A stretch of DNA of 64,000 nucleotides from contig CAJNDS010000766.1 in assembly GCA_905221605.1 (NCBI GenBank), positions 1-64,000 on the forward strand, in the 5' to 3' direction. The position numbers and the translations under genes were made by a program. Of this stretch, positions 40,301-51,700 are shown piece by piece. This DNA comes from Symbiodinium natans (taxonomy: Eukaryota > Sar > Dinophyceae > Suessiales > Symbiodiniaceae). The notes beneath the pieces were generated by a model that was not told where the DNA came from, ran no database searches, and saw nothing but the letters and a program-made list of their open reading frames with translations. The stretch's first letter is position 1. Each line of letters begins with the position of its first letter.

Positions 40301-41551
40301 ACGGTTTGTAGGGGATGGGGGCAGAGGGATGCAGAGGGGTCCCTGCGGAGACTCTGACTGCCGACGGCCCGGGTCTGTATAAGGCGAATGTACTCCCGTG
40401 GCCTCACCTCACCCATTGTTCAGCCGCTGTTGCACGTGGGAAGCAGCCACAGCAGCACGGAAGGAACTCAACAAGATCAAGAACGAGAAATGCAGGCGGA
40501 TTGAAAATTCATTTCGGAACCTGTGTCAGATACTCTGGTTTCGAGGCGCTTCATCGAATCTCTGCCGGCCACGGCCGTCGTCTGCCTGAGCTTACGATCC
40601 AAGATGCCGAGTATCCGCTGCGTTTTCCGGCTGGGGGAGGGGTGCGGCCTCTGCAGCCTGCTTCTTGAAAGGCCCAGAGCTTGCAGGAGGTGTTCCCGAA
40701 TGTCGTAGACCCAGATCGCTGAGCCGCGCCGCGCTGCAGCAATCGCAATGTAGTCGCACTGTAAAATCGCACTGAGTGTCACTGAGGCCAACCCCAGTGC
40801 CATGGAGTTCCTTAGTGCGACCCTGCGCTTTGATCCGGAGCAGCGGGTTGCCGTCACAGAGGCTCGATTTCAGTCTGTTCTTCTCTGGGACTCCGCCACT
40901 GGATCAACCTCCGCCACTGGATCAACCGGTAGCCTTGTCAATGTACAAGCTTATGTTTTCTACGATAGTGATGACAGCTACTAAGGCCTAAGGCACGAGT
41001 GGAGTTGAGTAATGGCAGTTTTTCAAAGCGGAATGTTTGACAGCGCAATGTTCTGACCAATAAAGCAAGGCCATCTTTAATCACCAAAAGGGCTTCATAC
41101 CGTGAGCATTCCATGCTGCAACCTCTCCTAGAGGCACTGACGCTCTCTTACGTCTCGCAGCTGTACTGCCCTGAGGTGGGATCCCACACACACGTGCCGG
41201 GAAGTGTGAAAAAATGTAGTTTGAGCGGCCGCCGGTCCTTCGCGGGTAGTGTGTAGAGTTAATGTAGAGCAGTACGCCTTCGCTGGCACATGGTGCAGTG
41301 ATGTGCAGCATTTTTGTTTGTGACATTCTCGTAGGACGAGCCAGTTCGTGGACCTCTCGACACCTCGGACTTCGAGTTTGAGCGAAGGAAAATCAATATC
41401 AAGGCGCTTCGCGAGGAGCCGAAAGTCCGCGCTGTCTTTTGAAGTCCAGGCTTGCATCAGCAAATGCAAGTTCCTGTGTTGAGCGCAGGAGCTGTGGCTG
41501 GAAGTTCTGTACCTTGGCAGCATCCATGAACACTCTATGGATAAGATGTAA
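37321..41551 (+). CDS. ERK-type MAP kinase, at least 20 small exons, 5' end missing
   Basis: A serine/threonine kinase of a MAPK cascade. Exons placed with in-frame joins: 37321-37365, 37456-37513 (GQGAYG loop), 37683 to about 37734 (VAVKK lysine), 38078 to about 38158 (KRTLRELRILRHLQHEN), 38350 to about 38415 (VISELMET), 38755-38820, 39121-39140 (IHRDLK), 39202-39230 (PRNLLVNGN), 39293-39327 (DFGLAR), 39416-39436 (TEY), 39512-39541 (TRWYRAPE), 39619-39662, 39756-39780, 39847-39900 (RKPLFPG), 40003-40038, 40464-40495, 40546-40567, 40687-40701, 40787-40861 (RFDPEQR), 41161-41175, 41335-41415, 41489-41551 (stop TAA). All catalytic residues and the TEY phosphorylation pair are present, so it looks functional. 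Twelve introns start with GC and four with GT. Uncertain: the initiator exon, the ends of exons 3-5, and short pieces near 40600 and 41091. MAPK family membership is very secure; the subfamily is inferred from TEY. Confidence 0.9.
40893..40928. repeat. 18-bp tandem duplication in MAPK intron
   Basis: CCGCCACTGGATCAACC occurs twice in a row in the intron that begins at 40862. Confidence 0.9.
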
Positions 41552-41683
41552 AGAAATGTATCGAGCGTAAGAAACCCAGCCTTGCTATACACAGCATCTG
41601 CACACGTAACACGTAAGGTTATGTGTATGTCGAAGTTTTCAATGCAAGGAAGCTACGACATGCACCGCGTAAACTATCATGAC

Positions 41684-41712
41684 GCACACGCACACACACA
41701 CACACACACACG
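41684..41712. repeat. (CA)n microsatellite
   Basis: GACGCACACG followed by an uninterrupted CA run. Confidence 0.9.
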
Positions 41713-41971
41713 TAAGCAATCTAAGCAAGAAAGGACGTGCTGTGTATGCTGCGGGACTTTCTGCTGGAAAGACACCATGATGAAGCCATCATGGGACTAG
41801 AATGTTTTGATGCTAGTGTGGCAGCTTCAGATTCCTTGTTTGAGGCATTACTACCCTGACCAGCCATGGGCCCAGGATGTGCAAGGTTTTGGGTGTTTCG
41901 TTGGTGGGCTATCGTCGGATTGGATGCTTCCCGTTTGAGGCGGGAACGCTACTTGATGCAGCAACTGCAGA

Positions 41972-42226
41972 TTGGAGAAGAGTGCCCCGAGTCTGGTTGA
42001 AGGCAGAAATGGACCGCTGCTAGTGGAAAGTCTTTCCCGACGGATGAGGTACAACGTTTCCTCCTATCGGCTGCTTGCTCCTGGCGAGCAGTGGCCTGAG
42101 GACAATGTGCGTTCACAGAGGGCAAGGACTGTCAAGCCGTCTGTGTGGAAGGCCCCAGTATTCTTCGGACGAGGAGGAGGCCTCGAACTCAGAAAGCCAA
42201 ACTTTCGTATTGTGTCAGGCATGTGA
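41972..42226 (+). CDS. Candidate exon, unknown protein
   Basis: An 84-residue frame with balanced composition (GPLLVESLSRRMRYNVSSYR, then LLAPGEQWPEDNV). It is followed by TGTCAG|GCATG near 42220. It lies downstream of the MAP kinase on the same strand. No family is recognised, and exon borders are not determined. Confidence 0.3.
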   Translation: MEKSAPSLVEGRNGPLLVESLSRRMRYNVSSYRLLAPGEQWPEDNVRSQRARTVKPSVWKAPVFFGRGGGLELRKPNFRIVSGM

Positions 42227-43559
42227 ACTCTGAAGCTTGCCAAGAATGATGCTCAGGACCACGCACCTCAATAAGCTCGTCTTTGAAAGTGGCTCGAAAG
42301 GATGGAGCTTTGCAGGGCTTTTCAAGGAGTTGGAATTCAAAGGGTTCAGGGCCAGCACTGTCGCAGTTATTGTTATGCCTTTCTTTGCATTCTTTTCCGT
42401 TTCCTCGTTCAGATTCTTTATTATTCCGGGAAGCTCACGCTGTTTGGGTCAGTCGTATCAATGCGCTTCTCAGCATGTCCTTGTGGAAGGGTGCTCAACG
42501 CAGCATAGGACAGCGTCGTTCTGTTCTTCGTCCGTCCCAGAAATTAGAGAACTCTGCGAGTGAAAGGTAGCGCACACTGGGATGTAAATAGCACGCCCGT
42601 TGTGGAGCCGATCGATCCCGGCCAGTCCCGGCTCAGAGTTTTCGTCCGGCTTGCAGATCAGAGTCATCAAGCCACATCGGCGTTTTTTAGAGTTCCCCTT
42701 TGCTCTTGAAATAGTCTGTCCAAGTCCTCTACAAGTCTCCTGGAGTTCCAGGCCAGCGCACGCAGCCCTACAGGAGCGATGTTTCACCAAGCAGCAGCTA
42801 CTCGGCGTTTAGGCGGTGTGGTGTGCATCACTTTATGCGCCAGGGCGGTGCTACTCCCCTGACAGAATCCGTTCATGTCTGTGCCCTCAAAATACAGAAG
42901 CCAGTCCCCTTAAGAGCCGAGAAACCGAGACGTGTGCCGCTTCGATTTTGCCTCGGGGCAGAAAGGGCTACCCCTGCACTGGTTTCCTAGAATCCTGTTG
43001 CTTGTTGAACTCATAGCTGCTGGGGGAGCCTCCTATGTGCTGGGGCAGAGTCAGGCTGTTTCGGAAGGGGCTTCAGGTGTCTGGGCCGGGGTGTTGGTAT
43101 GTCCAAGCCTCTGACTGTTCAGGGTTCAGGCGATCGGCGAGTCATCAACGCCGTCCTTTGGTGACTTGTGCCCTCTGCAAAGTTGCGACGAGAGATTCTG
43201 AGGCTTTCATTGTTTTTCGAAACCTATAGATAGGTCTTGGGCTGCGAGGACCTTATTGAGGCTTTAGCGATGCCTTTTTTAAAGCCGGAGAAGCCCTGAG
43301 CTGAGAACTCCTGAAGCCTGCTGGAGTCCTATTGGACTTTGGAGAGTAGCCGGGCAGGTCTTGGAAGACAAGTTGCGCGGAGAGAGGAAAGACCGCTTTT
43401 GAAGTCATGGCAGGGCACACGCCATCACACGCGGCCCCTCACTAGACTCAGGCATGCCATGTCGCCACTGTGGTTCACCAGCCGCGCCGTGTGGAACTTG
43501 TTCACTGGGATGGCGCATGTGTGGCCTCATGACCGCCCTCATGACCTCGCCGAACTTCG

Positions 43560-43634
43560 TCGACCTAGCCGACTTAGCCGACTTAGCCGACTTAGCCGAC
43601 TTAGCCGATCTAGCCGACCTAGTCGACCCAGCCA
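43560..43634. repeat. 9-bp tandem repeat (GACTTAGCC)
   Basis: About eight copies of GACTTAGCC or variants (GATCTAGCC, GACCTAGTC). Read in one frame it gives a repeating Leu-Ala-Asp triplet. Confidence 0.9.
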
Positions 43635-44077
43635 ACCTGGCCGACCAGCTGCTGTAACATCCCTACAGCACGTAGCAGCAGTAGGGATCCTCGCGGAACG
43701 ACCTGCCATGGCGGCCCACACTGCGCATGGAGGTGAGCCAGGATCGCAGCCAAGATTGCGAATTGGGGGTTCGGGACATTTCAGCTCCCTTCCAGCGCTG
43801 ACATGTGCCACCAGTTTTGCCTGGAGCGTCTCCACATGAAAGCACCACCAGGCCTTCGACTGGGAAGAGCTCGAGAAAGTGGAGGCTGGGTATTGCGTTC
43901 AGGTGGCCATCCCCATGTTGTGAGGAGATGCTTCGCCAGGCCCACCATCAACCGAAAGAATCAGAGCTGCGCACTGGCCTGCGGAAAGCACGGCCGCAGT
44001 GGAGTCAGAGCGAGCTGCTGGGCTGATCTCGCCTGGGACCAGCAAGATGTTCTGTCTCTTGCGGAGCCTGCTTTTGC

Positions 44078-44233
44078 ATGTTGCGAGAGAGACTGCGAGA
44101 CTGCACAAGGCTTCTCGCAGCAGAGCGCAAGCTGGCTGGGGTGGGCATCCGCGATGCCAAAGCACTTGCAGTTGCCCTGGAAGAGGAGCCCCTTACGTCT
44201 CAGCAGCTCCCTTCTAAGCAACTACCGAGTATG
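44078..44233 (+). CDS. Candidate helical exon, unknown protein
   Basis: The frame gives LRERLRDCTRLLAAERKLAG and then GIRDAKALAVALEEEPLTSQ, a charged, coiled-coil-like stretch. The plausible part ends near 44235. No family is recognised, and it may be chance. Confidence 0.22.
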
Positions 44234-45691
44234 TCAAGTAGCTTCGTTAAGCTAGCGACGAGGTTGTGGTACCGTATGTTACGGTGGCGTGGCTTCACCA
44301 CTCACCACCTCATCATTTTTACAAAGGTAGACTCCCCACAGAGATCCTATAGCATCCCTGGCTCACGTGAAGATCACGGCACAACAGGGATTCGAATACT
44401 TTGCAAGACAGGAGCTGCCAGAAGGCCCACGCGTAAATCGGCTGCTTCAGCAAGCTGGGTTCCGAGCGCCCCTCTGCCGACTTCATTGCTTGTCTACTTC
44501 TGGCAAGATTTCCATGCTTTTCCTGTCAACGTTGTTGGCTCGTCTACTGATGTGGCTTAAACATGCTTAAACTACATTGAGGCAAAGGCAACATAAGGTC
44601 GGACAAGGGATGTAAAGCTGTGCCCACCCCCCCCCCCCCCCCCCGGCAGAAATTCATCTATGACTTGGCTTCTCTCACCTGCTCAGGTTCAGTGCTGAGG
44701 CCTTGGCCGCATTGAGATGCTTGGCCTTTTCTCCGCACCTCCCTGTAGTAATAAAAACCAGACTCCTTTGCCAAGAGCTCATCCCAATTTTGGGTCCTCG
44801 GCCTGTGCAAGCTGGATCCTGAGGACTCTTCTTCGCTTCGCCTTCCACGAACACGGAGCCAGAACCCGCACAGCCCGAAGGCAGGGGCAGTGGCAGCGCG
44901 ACGGCCTCTGTTGGGTGGGCCGTTCTGAAGGCAACGACGCCTTGGATGCTGGCTTTGACGATGAGCCGCAAGGCCCAGCTTGTTGGGGGGCGGCTGGGCG
45001 TAAAGTCCTGAAGCTCTATCCATCGATCCTCTTTCTGAATTCCTTCTCGCTCCTTGTCTTTCTCTGCCTTCTCCATCCTTGTCTCCTGGAGGGGATCTCA
45101 GTGACTGGGCTGTGGTCCATGGCCGCGTGGCGCTGCGAGCCGCTCCCAGCACCCAGGCCGAGGCCGGACGACAGACTCAAAAGCTGCGCGATTCTCTCGC
45201 GTTTCGTTCGCAATCTTTGTGAATTCCTATGTTGTTGTGTTCAATAGTTTCTCAGCGCACCTCTTCTTTAAACATCCTTGATTCGCTCTTGCCGGTCCTC
45301 TCTTTGGCACTCGTCGGCCTTTGCCAGGCTTTGGGTGCCCCTTGGCTGGACTTCAGAAGCCAGACGAACGAATCACTTTACTGATCACATATCTTTGTCG
45401 ATCTTGTGCTGCATCGGTGTGGGTTCGAATAGTTTAGGTGGGTTTTCGTGGACTCGTGCCTGTTGAGCCCATCCGAGCTATACGTGCAACGCCCAGGTGC
45501 TTGTGCGCGGCCGTTTGGTCCGCGGCTGGCATCGCCAGATCGCTGGGGAGCCGCCGGGGCCCCAGTAGGGCGGTAAGTAAGACATGGTAAGTGCTAGCAG
45601 CTGCTAGCAGTGCCGATAAGATACCGGGTTGAGGAGCCTTTTGCTCTCTGGTCGACCTTTTCCGCCAGGTGGCTTTGCATGCGCTTGAGTG

Positions 45692-45865
45692 ATGCCTTGG
45701 GTGGGCCGCATACCAAGACAAGACTTAGACATGCAAAGTGATGGGGGATGGGGCGAAAGCCCTCGCAGCTTCGATCTGCACGAAACACTGAGGCCTATGA
45801 CCGAAAACGTTCTGCGAGAGTGGCGCATCATCAGCCCCGAGGTGGACTTGGCTGGTCGATCTTGA
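45692..45865 (+). CDS. Small ORF or terminal exon, unknown protein
   Basis: ATG at 45692 opens 57 codons to a TGA at 45863. Composition is protein-like, with QSDGGWGESPRSFDL and ENVLREWRIISPEVDL. It could be a free small ORF or the last exon of a split gene. Function unknown. Confidence 0.3.
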   Translation: MPWVGRIPRQDLDMQSDGGWGESPRSFDLHETLRPMTENVLREWRIISPEVDLAGRS

Positions 45866-47695
45866 TGCCTTTCTTGCTTTCTCGGTGCACTCTGCAGGCT
45901 TCCATGGATTGTTGTTTTTCAAGACATATTTTCTCTGGTGCAGTAGAGCTTGCATGTAGGACAGAGTACGGCATGATTCTGACAGCCAGGTGGCTCTTTG
46001 TCGGACTCAGGCTGGCCCTGCAAGGCTGTGAAGCGAAGTCTTTAAGCAGTCTGCAACGCTCGCGCAAGGATGACAGCACGAAGTTCAAGGCCAGTTGTCA
46101 TGAAGACGCCCCCCAACACAGTTTGCACGAAAGCTGTCACAGGAGTTTTTCTCGATGACCTTTGGTACTGCCGGAAGCTGCGAAGAATTGTTCATTTGGA
46201 CAGGATATTCCCCAGAGGGCTGGACCCCTTCTGGGTTGGCGAGAGGGCAGCTGGACCTGAGATTCTTGCCTCTGACACACTGCATAGCGCATTCTTGTGG
46301 CATCTTGTTACGCTAACTGGAGGTGCAAGCATACATACTCACATCGTTACCCATTGGGCAGTTGATGTACGGGGCATGTGGCTGAAGTTTGCCGAGACAT
46401 CACACTTTGCCGGTTGCGCGACATTCACCCAGAGCCTTAGAGAGGATGCGACTGGGCCACAAGTCCGGCTACGTGCGTATCGACCGTGGAGGCAGCTCTT
46501 GGGGCATCGCCTTTTGCACGTTCGCTGGGCGTTGTGTTGTCACGTTTGTTGTTTCTCCTCGCATGTGTTCATGTTGGATTGTCCTGATGTTCACAGCTCC
46601 AGCTCCACCAGTTCGGCTCCGCCCGAGGAGTCGCAGAACTTCAAGAGCTGCCGGAGAGGCTCCCAGTGCTACCGTGCCAGAGTTCAGGCATAGAAGAGAG
46701 CCAGCTTTGTTTCTTCCCGGCTTCGGGCGGTCTACACCGGGCAGAAGTCAAGATCCAACGGCACCTGAGACAGAGCCGTGGCAGACATAGCAGCCATAGC
46801 TCACGCGGCAGCCATAGCAGACAGAGGTTGTCGGCATGCGTAGAGGCGTAGAGGCATCGAAGAACTTTGGATCTGCGGCTGTCGCAGGATGGCTTGGCTG
46901 CTAATCTCTGGTTCTTCGCTGGGCCTCGGTGGCTTGGACCCTGATTCCGACTTTCTTTTCAAAGGGATGAGACCGGAAGAGTCTACTGAACAGATTCAAG
47001 CATGTGATCTCTCGTTCTTTGCAACTTGCTTTCATTTGGATCTTTCTCTGAAAGGTGCTCTGTTGGCCCCCCTGGACGCGGCCTTGGACGAGACTCTTGC
47101 CGAGCCGGCCGAAACTGAGACTGGCACGCAGATCCGCCGTGCCGTGTCTCAAATCACAACCTCTCTGCAAGTGGGAGGTACCTCACAAAAGCATACGGAG
47201 CCCTCGAAATGACATCGTGCTTTGCGTGTAGAGTCTGGCAGAGCTTCGTGGTGCGAGGGTCATGGTGCCATTTTGGGGCAAGTGGCTGTGAGCCAAAATG
47301 CATACAGCAGCAGATTTGGAGTGACCAAAGGATGTGTTGTTTCGGGGGAGGGATCTCGTTGAGTTTTTTTAAGGCGTGCTCGGCCGTGGTCTCTCGCTCT
47401 TCGCGACGAAGAACTTTGACCAGGGACGCCTGGCTGGGGACATTACATGACATTACCGTGTTACGGGCTGCCTCGCCTAGCTTTGCTTGCGCCCGATCGC
47501 CCCCTGCTCTTGCCTGAGGCGTGGCTGTGCTCGAGGACCGGCCCTTCTTTCGACGACCGAGCTTCGCGCAGCTCAAGAAGCGTGGGCCCTGTCAAGACAC
47601 GCAAGAAACCAAGGGTTCAGTGCGGTTTGGGCTCAAGACTCCATGAGTCGGGGGACACATGGGACAGATGGTCCAGAATGGCCCCTTTGAAACAC

Positions 47696-48180
47696 GTCTT
47701 CTCTCTGTCTCTCTTCTCCTCTCTTCTCTGTCTTCTCTCTCTTCTCTCTCTTCTCTCTCTTCTCTCTCTTCTCTCTCTTCTCTCTCTTCTCTCTCTTCTC
47801 TCTCTTCTCTCTCTTCTCTCTCTTCTCTCTCTTCTCTCTCTTCTCTCTCTTCCCTCTCTTCCCTCTTCTCCCTCTTCTCCCTCCTCTCCCTCCTCTCCCT
47901 CCTCTCCCTCTTCTCCCTCTTCTCCCTCTTCTCCCTCTTCTCCCTCTTCTCTCTCTTCTCTCTCTTCTCTCTCTTCTCTCTCTTCTCTCTCTTCTCTCTT
48001 CTCTCTCTTCTCTCTCTTCTCTCTCTTCTCTCTCTTCTCTCTCTTCTCTCTCTTCTCTCTCTTCTCTCTCTTCTCTCTCTTCTCTCTCTTCTCTCTCTTC
48101 TCGCTCTTCCCTCTCTTCTCTCTCTCTGTTTCTCTCTTCTCCTCTCTCTCTGTCTCTCTCCCGTCTCTCTCTCTCGCTCT
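47696..48180. repeat. Long (TCTCTCTTC)n pyrimidine tract
   Basis: About 480 bp of almost pure C/T on the plus strand, mainly in a 9-bp register TCTCTCTTC. A middle section (about 47860-47950) has CCCTC, giving CTCCCTCTT units. The Leu/Ser-rich and Arg/Glu-rich frames in it are artefacts. Confidence 0.95.
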
Positions 48181-48402
48181 CGCAACATCCGCCTCAAAGG
48201 TGCTTGGGGCAGTGCCTAGTTGCCAAATTTAGCCTCGAGGGCCTAGTTGCGAGAATCAGTCTCAGACTGATGGGCCGTCTGTTTGACCTTTCGACCGTTT
48301 GAGTCCACTCCCCCTCCGGACCCCGCAAACTGTCTGGCACGTCAGAACTCCTTGTTTCATCTCTTCTCAATGTCTGCTGCATAGCAGAAACTCAAACCCT
48401 TC

Positions 48403-48786
48403 GTGCCTTCGTGGGCCAAGAGCTCGGAGCAGCGTCTCAGGTACCAAAAGTTTTTCTCAAAGGCCTTCCAGAAGCAATACGAGACTGGGCTGCCCTTGAA
48501 AGCTAAAGCTGTACTCATCTGTACTCTGCAACTCGTCCGCTTGGTTCAGGAAAAGATCAAGGCGCCACTGACACTTCCTGGACACTCGGAGAAGGCTGAG
48601 AAGCATGCTGGAGAGCATGCTGGGCCCACCGGAATGGGGCCTTGGAAAAGGTGTCACAAGGTGTCACGTGCGCGATCATGCGTGCCCGCTTGCCGGTGGT
48701 TACCTTGTGAGGTGCAGAGCTATGTGTACGCCTCTCCGTCTATGTTCCTTACCATCAATCGAATCTGCACATTCCTACGGCCCTGA
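48403..48786 (+). CDS. Candidate exon(s), unknown protein
   Basis: A 127-codon frame whose first 70 residues look coding: RLRYQKFFSKAFQKQYETGL and VLICTLQLVRLVQEKIKAPL. The end of the frame (after about 48620) looks like intron. No family is recognised. Confidence 0.3.
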   Translation: MPSWAKSSEQRLRYQKFFSKAFQKQYETGLPLKAKAVLICTLQLVRLVQEKIKAPLTLPGHSEKAEKHAGEHAGPTGMGPWKRCHKVSRARSCVPACRWLPCEVQSYVYASPSMFLTINRICTFLRP

Positions 48787-48789
48787 TTG

Positions 48790-51700
48790 GGGCTTGGATG
48801 TTGCAGATGACATGTGGCCGGCCGTACTGAGGCTTCGCAGCGCCGTGGCATTCGCGACTTCCAGCCGCCTTGTCCAGCAGACGCTTAGACCAAGAACGCG
48901 AAAAGCGCGAGAAGCACGAGAAGCGCTGCTGAAGCATCCCTTCCCAAGTTGACATAAGTTGACTCTTGCGGCGCCTGAGTGCGCCCCCCCCCCCCCCCAG
49001 GATGATCTTGGAGTTGCACTACCCGAGACTTGACTTGGCTCACCCCATCGTGCCAGTATCTCAGATATCTCAGAGACGGCACGGATGCAATGAAGCTGCG
49101 AATGTGCAATGTGACGTCTGAAGGTGCGCATCTTGTGATCCATCTTTGCCACATCTAAGCCAATCTGGAAGACGCCTCTTGAGATTCTCAGGTGCATTGC
49201 CGGGGAGGTGGCGGCCTTGTGTGCCCGGACCGTGCCGGAGTGTGCCGAGGTTGAAGAAGTTCTCCAGCATCTTGGCAGCCAAAATCATTGACGCCACAGC
49301 TCCGCTCCATCAGTCTATCATCGTCTCCGGCACTGCCGAGGAGAGCGATCCTGGCCATCGAGATGAACATCTTCACGGGTGAGTCGCCCGGCTTCACTGA
49401 AAAAAATTCTGGAAGGGATTTCTCCAACCCTCAGATCGAATTGCCCACATATGCCTACAGTGCAGGAGCTGCTTCCTCACCATCAGCCGGCTGAACCACA
49501 GCAGCTGGGATATTGACCGATTCTGGCTACAAGTTTTCACGCCTTCAGGGCTGGCTGGCCTTTGCATGCCAGTTGTTGTGTCGACGTGACGGAGCCAACA
49601 AGAAGGGAGTGTCGTTCTTCGGAGAGCGCACACGGCGATTTGTTCGTGACAAGCTTTGTCACAAGTTGTCACTATCTAACTCTTAATTCTGTCACGAATA
49701 GCTCCTTGGAGCTTGAGGGAGTTTTTGTTCACAACCTGTCTTCGGGCAAAAAACCTTTCGCTTGATATCTCGGAGATTTAAGGGTCACTTAAATCACTTA
49801 AATCCCTACATGCTACAGAGTTTCCGCAATAATCGTAAACCCAACGCTAAACTCTGCCATCTTATCATACAGCTTGCAAATCCCCCAAAGTCCGAATCCT
49901 TTGCTGCGGCCTGCTGAAAAACACCGGCCGCATGCCACCTGGCCCTGCTCTCAATCGATATCTCAAGTCTCGCTGGAGGCTGCTTTCCAAACGTCGTATT
50001 TGTCAGCGACAAGAGGCCTGCAGATTGATCGGTCTAGGCAATTTTGCTGTGTGGCGCGTAGTGTATCGGCACCCCCGTCATGTATGTTGATGAGCAGCCT
50101 TGGCGGTTCTCACACTTTACTGCCCGCTGGAGAGGCATTTCCGATCTCTACAGCCAATCGAGGCAGGTCAGGAGAATCTTGGATGCAGGCAGTCTCCAGG
50201 AAGGCAGACGAGGTTGTGTGCCGGCCCACCTACTTGAAAAGTAGTCCTCTAAGCTTAGGCTCCTTCACAGCTATCTGGGACGAGAGCCACTTGGCTTGTT
50301 TGGGTTCAGTGAGCCAATGAAAAAATGTCGGCACCAACAACTACAATGTTAGTACCTGAAGGCTGCTTCTGCCCATCGAGCTTCGCCGCCGTCATCTCTG
50401 GCGCTCGAAGTGCTTTCAATGCGCCTGTGAACGCTGCGCCTCACAGGAACCACATGGTAGCATGTTCACCGGCTTTCAGCGTACGAGATGCTTGCTTTTA
50501 CATTCTGATGGCAGTTCCTTTGTTTTTGCAATGACAGGAGGATCCGCTTCGTGCGATTGCATGCATGCGCTGTGCAGAGCGTCGACAGCGATGGGAGGCA
50601 GGGCTTCCAATTTTTTTGGAAATATTCAGTACGGATCTGGCAACTCGATCAAAGTTGGGGAAGCAAGCACACACACAAGCTGTTGCGGGCAAATCATGAA
50701 CGAACAAGTGAGCAACCCTTCCCTGTCTGCTCCGTGCTCCGTGAGAACTGATAACTTTGATGCCAACTGTGCTCCGGAGGTTGTGCACTCGCCTGGGGTG
50801 TGGCTTCGGAGCACCCCCAGACTCTGGGCCCAAATGCCGATTGAGGATTCAGCAGGTTCAAGGGGGTTGGCTGGGGTGGCAGGCTCTCCAGAGTCCATGG
50901 CAGCCGCTGAATTTGAGGGAGTGCACAACATCCCTGTGAACATTGTCGGCTTGGGTTGGCTCATGCTTCATCGCTGTTTCACATCCGCAAGTAACAATGC
51001 TGCGCTCAGGCGTCGAGGGTCCGCAGAAGCGATTTCTGAAGACTGGCACGAGGATGAAGGCACCGCCAAAGCTTTTGCAAACATTTCCATCAAAACCTCT
51101 TGTTTGTACTTGTGCGGTTGCCGTTTTAATATACACTTCTAAGGTGCACAGAGAGATCATGTGGCAACTAGATGTAAGAAGGCGGGGTGGAACAACGTGC
51201 TCTCAGGCGCTTCTGGAGATGGAAGATGCACCGCCAGCTTGGATCCATGTGGAGGCACAGTGAGGGCTTCCGGGTCTCGAAGTGTCTTCACACGAATGTG
51301 GTGCATTTTCTTCAGCTTGGTGCTTGTTCCCGGGAGGTGTGGTCGGATCCTGATTCTGAAGAATGTAAGGACTTGGCAGCCATAGTGCACCCATCAATCA
51401 TGAAGTTCAGCGTTTGACCAGGTTTAACCTAGGACCCCACGCGGGTTGTGCAAGCTTCCGCTGAACTCCGAATCTGGGGGCCAACTGGTAGACCTCTGGC
51501 CTTTGCCGCGGAGGACATCGGCTGGGTCCTCACCAATGGCCGGAATGTTGTGACTGGTTCAATCAATCGCATGTCCGGCACCCAGCTGGCTAGCAGCGTT
51601 GAACAGTGATGGTTGAATTCAGATTCGGTGTCGACAAGTCCTTGTGCCCATTTGCTCACCTCATCTGCCATTGCATTCTCATCATTTTCACTTACGATAC

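Larger units (their letters stand above)
42230..45690. other. Unassigned region
   Basis: Frames on both strands (42237-42563, 43339-43839, 43803-44255 plus; 44658-45152 minus) without motifs. A C homopolymer of about 18 lies at 44626-44644. Short exons of unknown genes may be present. Confidence 0.3.

Noticed and set aside
46447-46510. Possible RNA-binding motif (GYVRIDRGGSSWGIAFCTF)
   Set aside because: It loosely resembles an RNP1 box, but no second motif or flanking exons could be found.
47262-47296. GCCATTTTGGGGCAAG resembling the spliced-leader end, with GAGCCAAAATGC in the opposite orientation 10 bases later
   Set aside because: Two mismatches in the diagnostic GGCTCAAG part and no adjacent gene or target duplication. 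It is more simply an imperfect hairpin.
47447-48232. Frames up to 261 aa (plus) and 201 aa (minus) over the pyrimidine tract
   Set aside because: Over the tract they are pure Leu/Ser/Phe or Arg/Glu repeats produced by the C/T tract.
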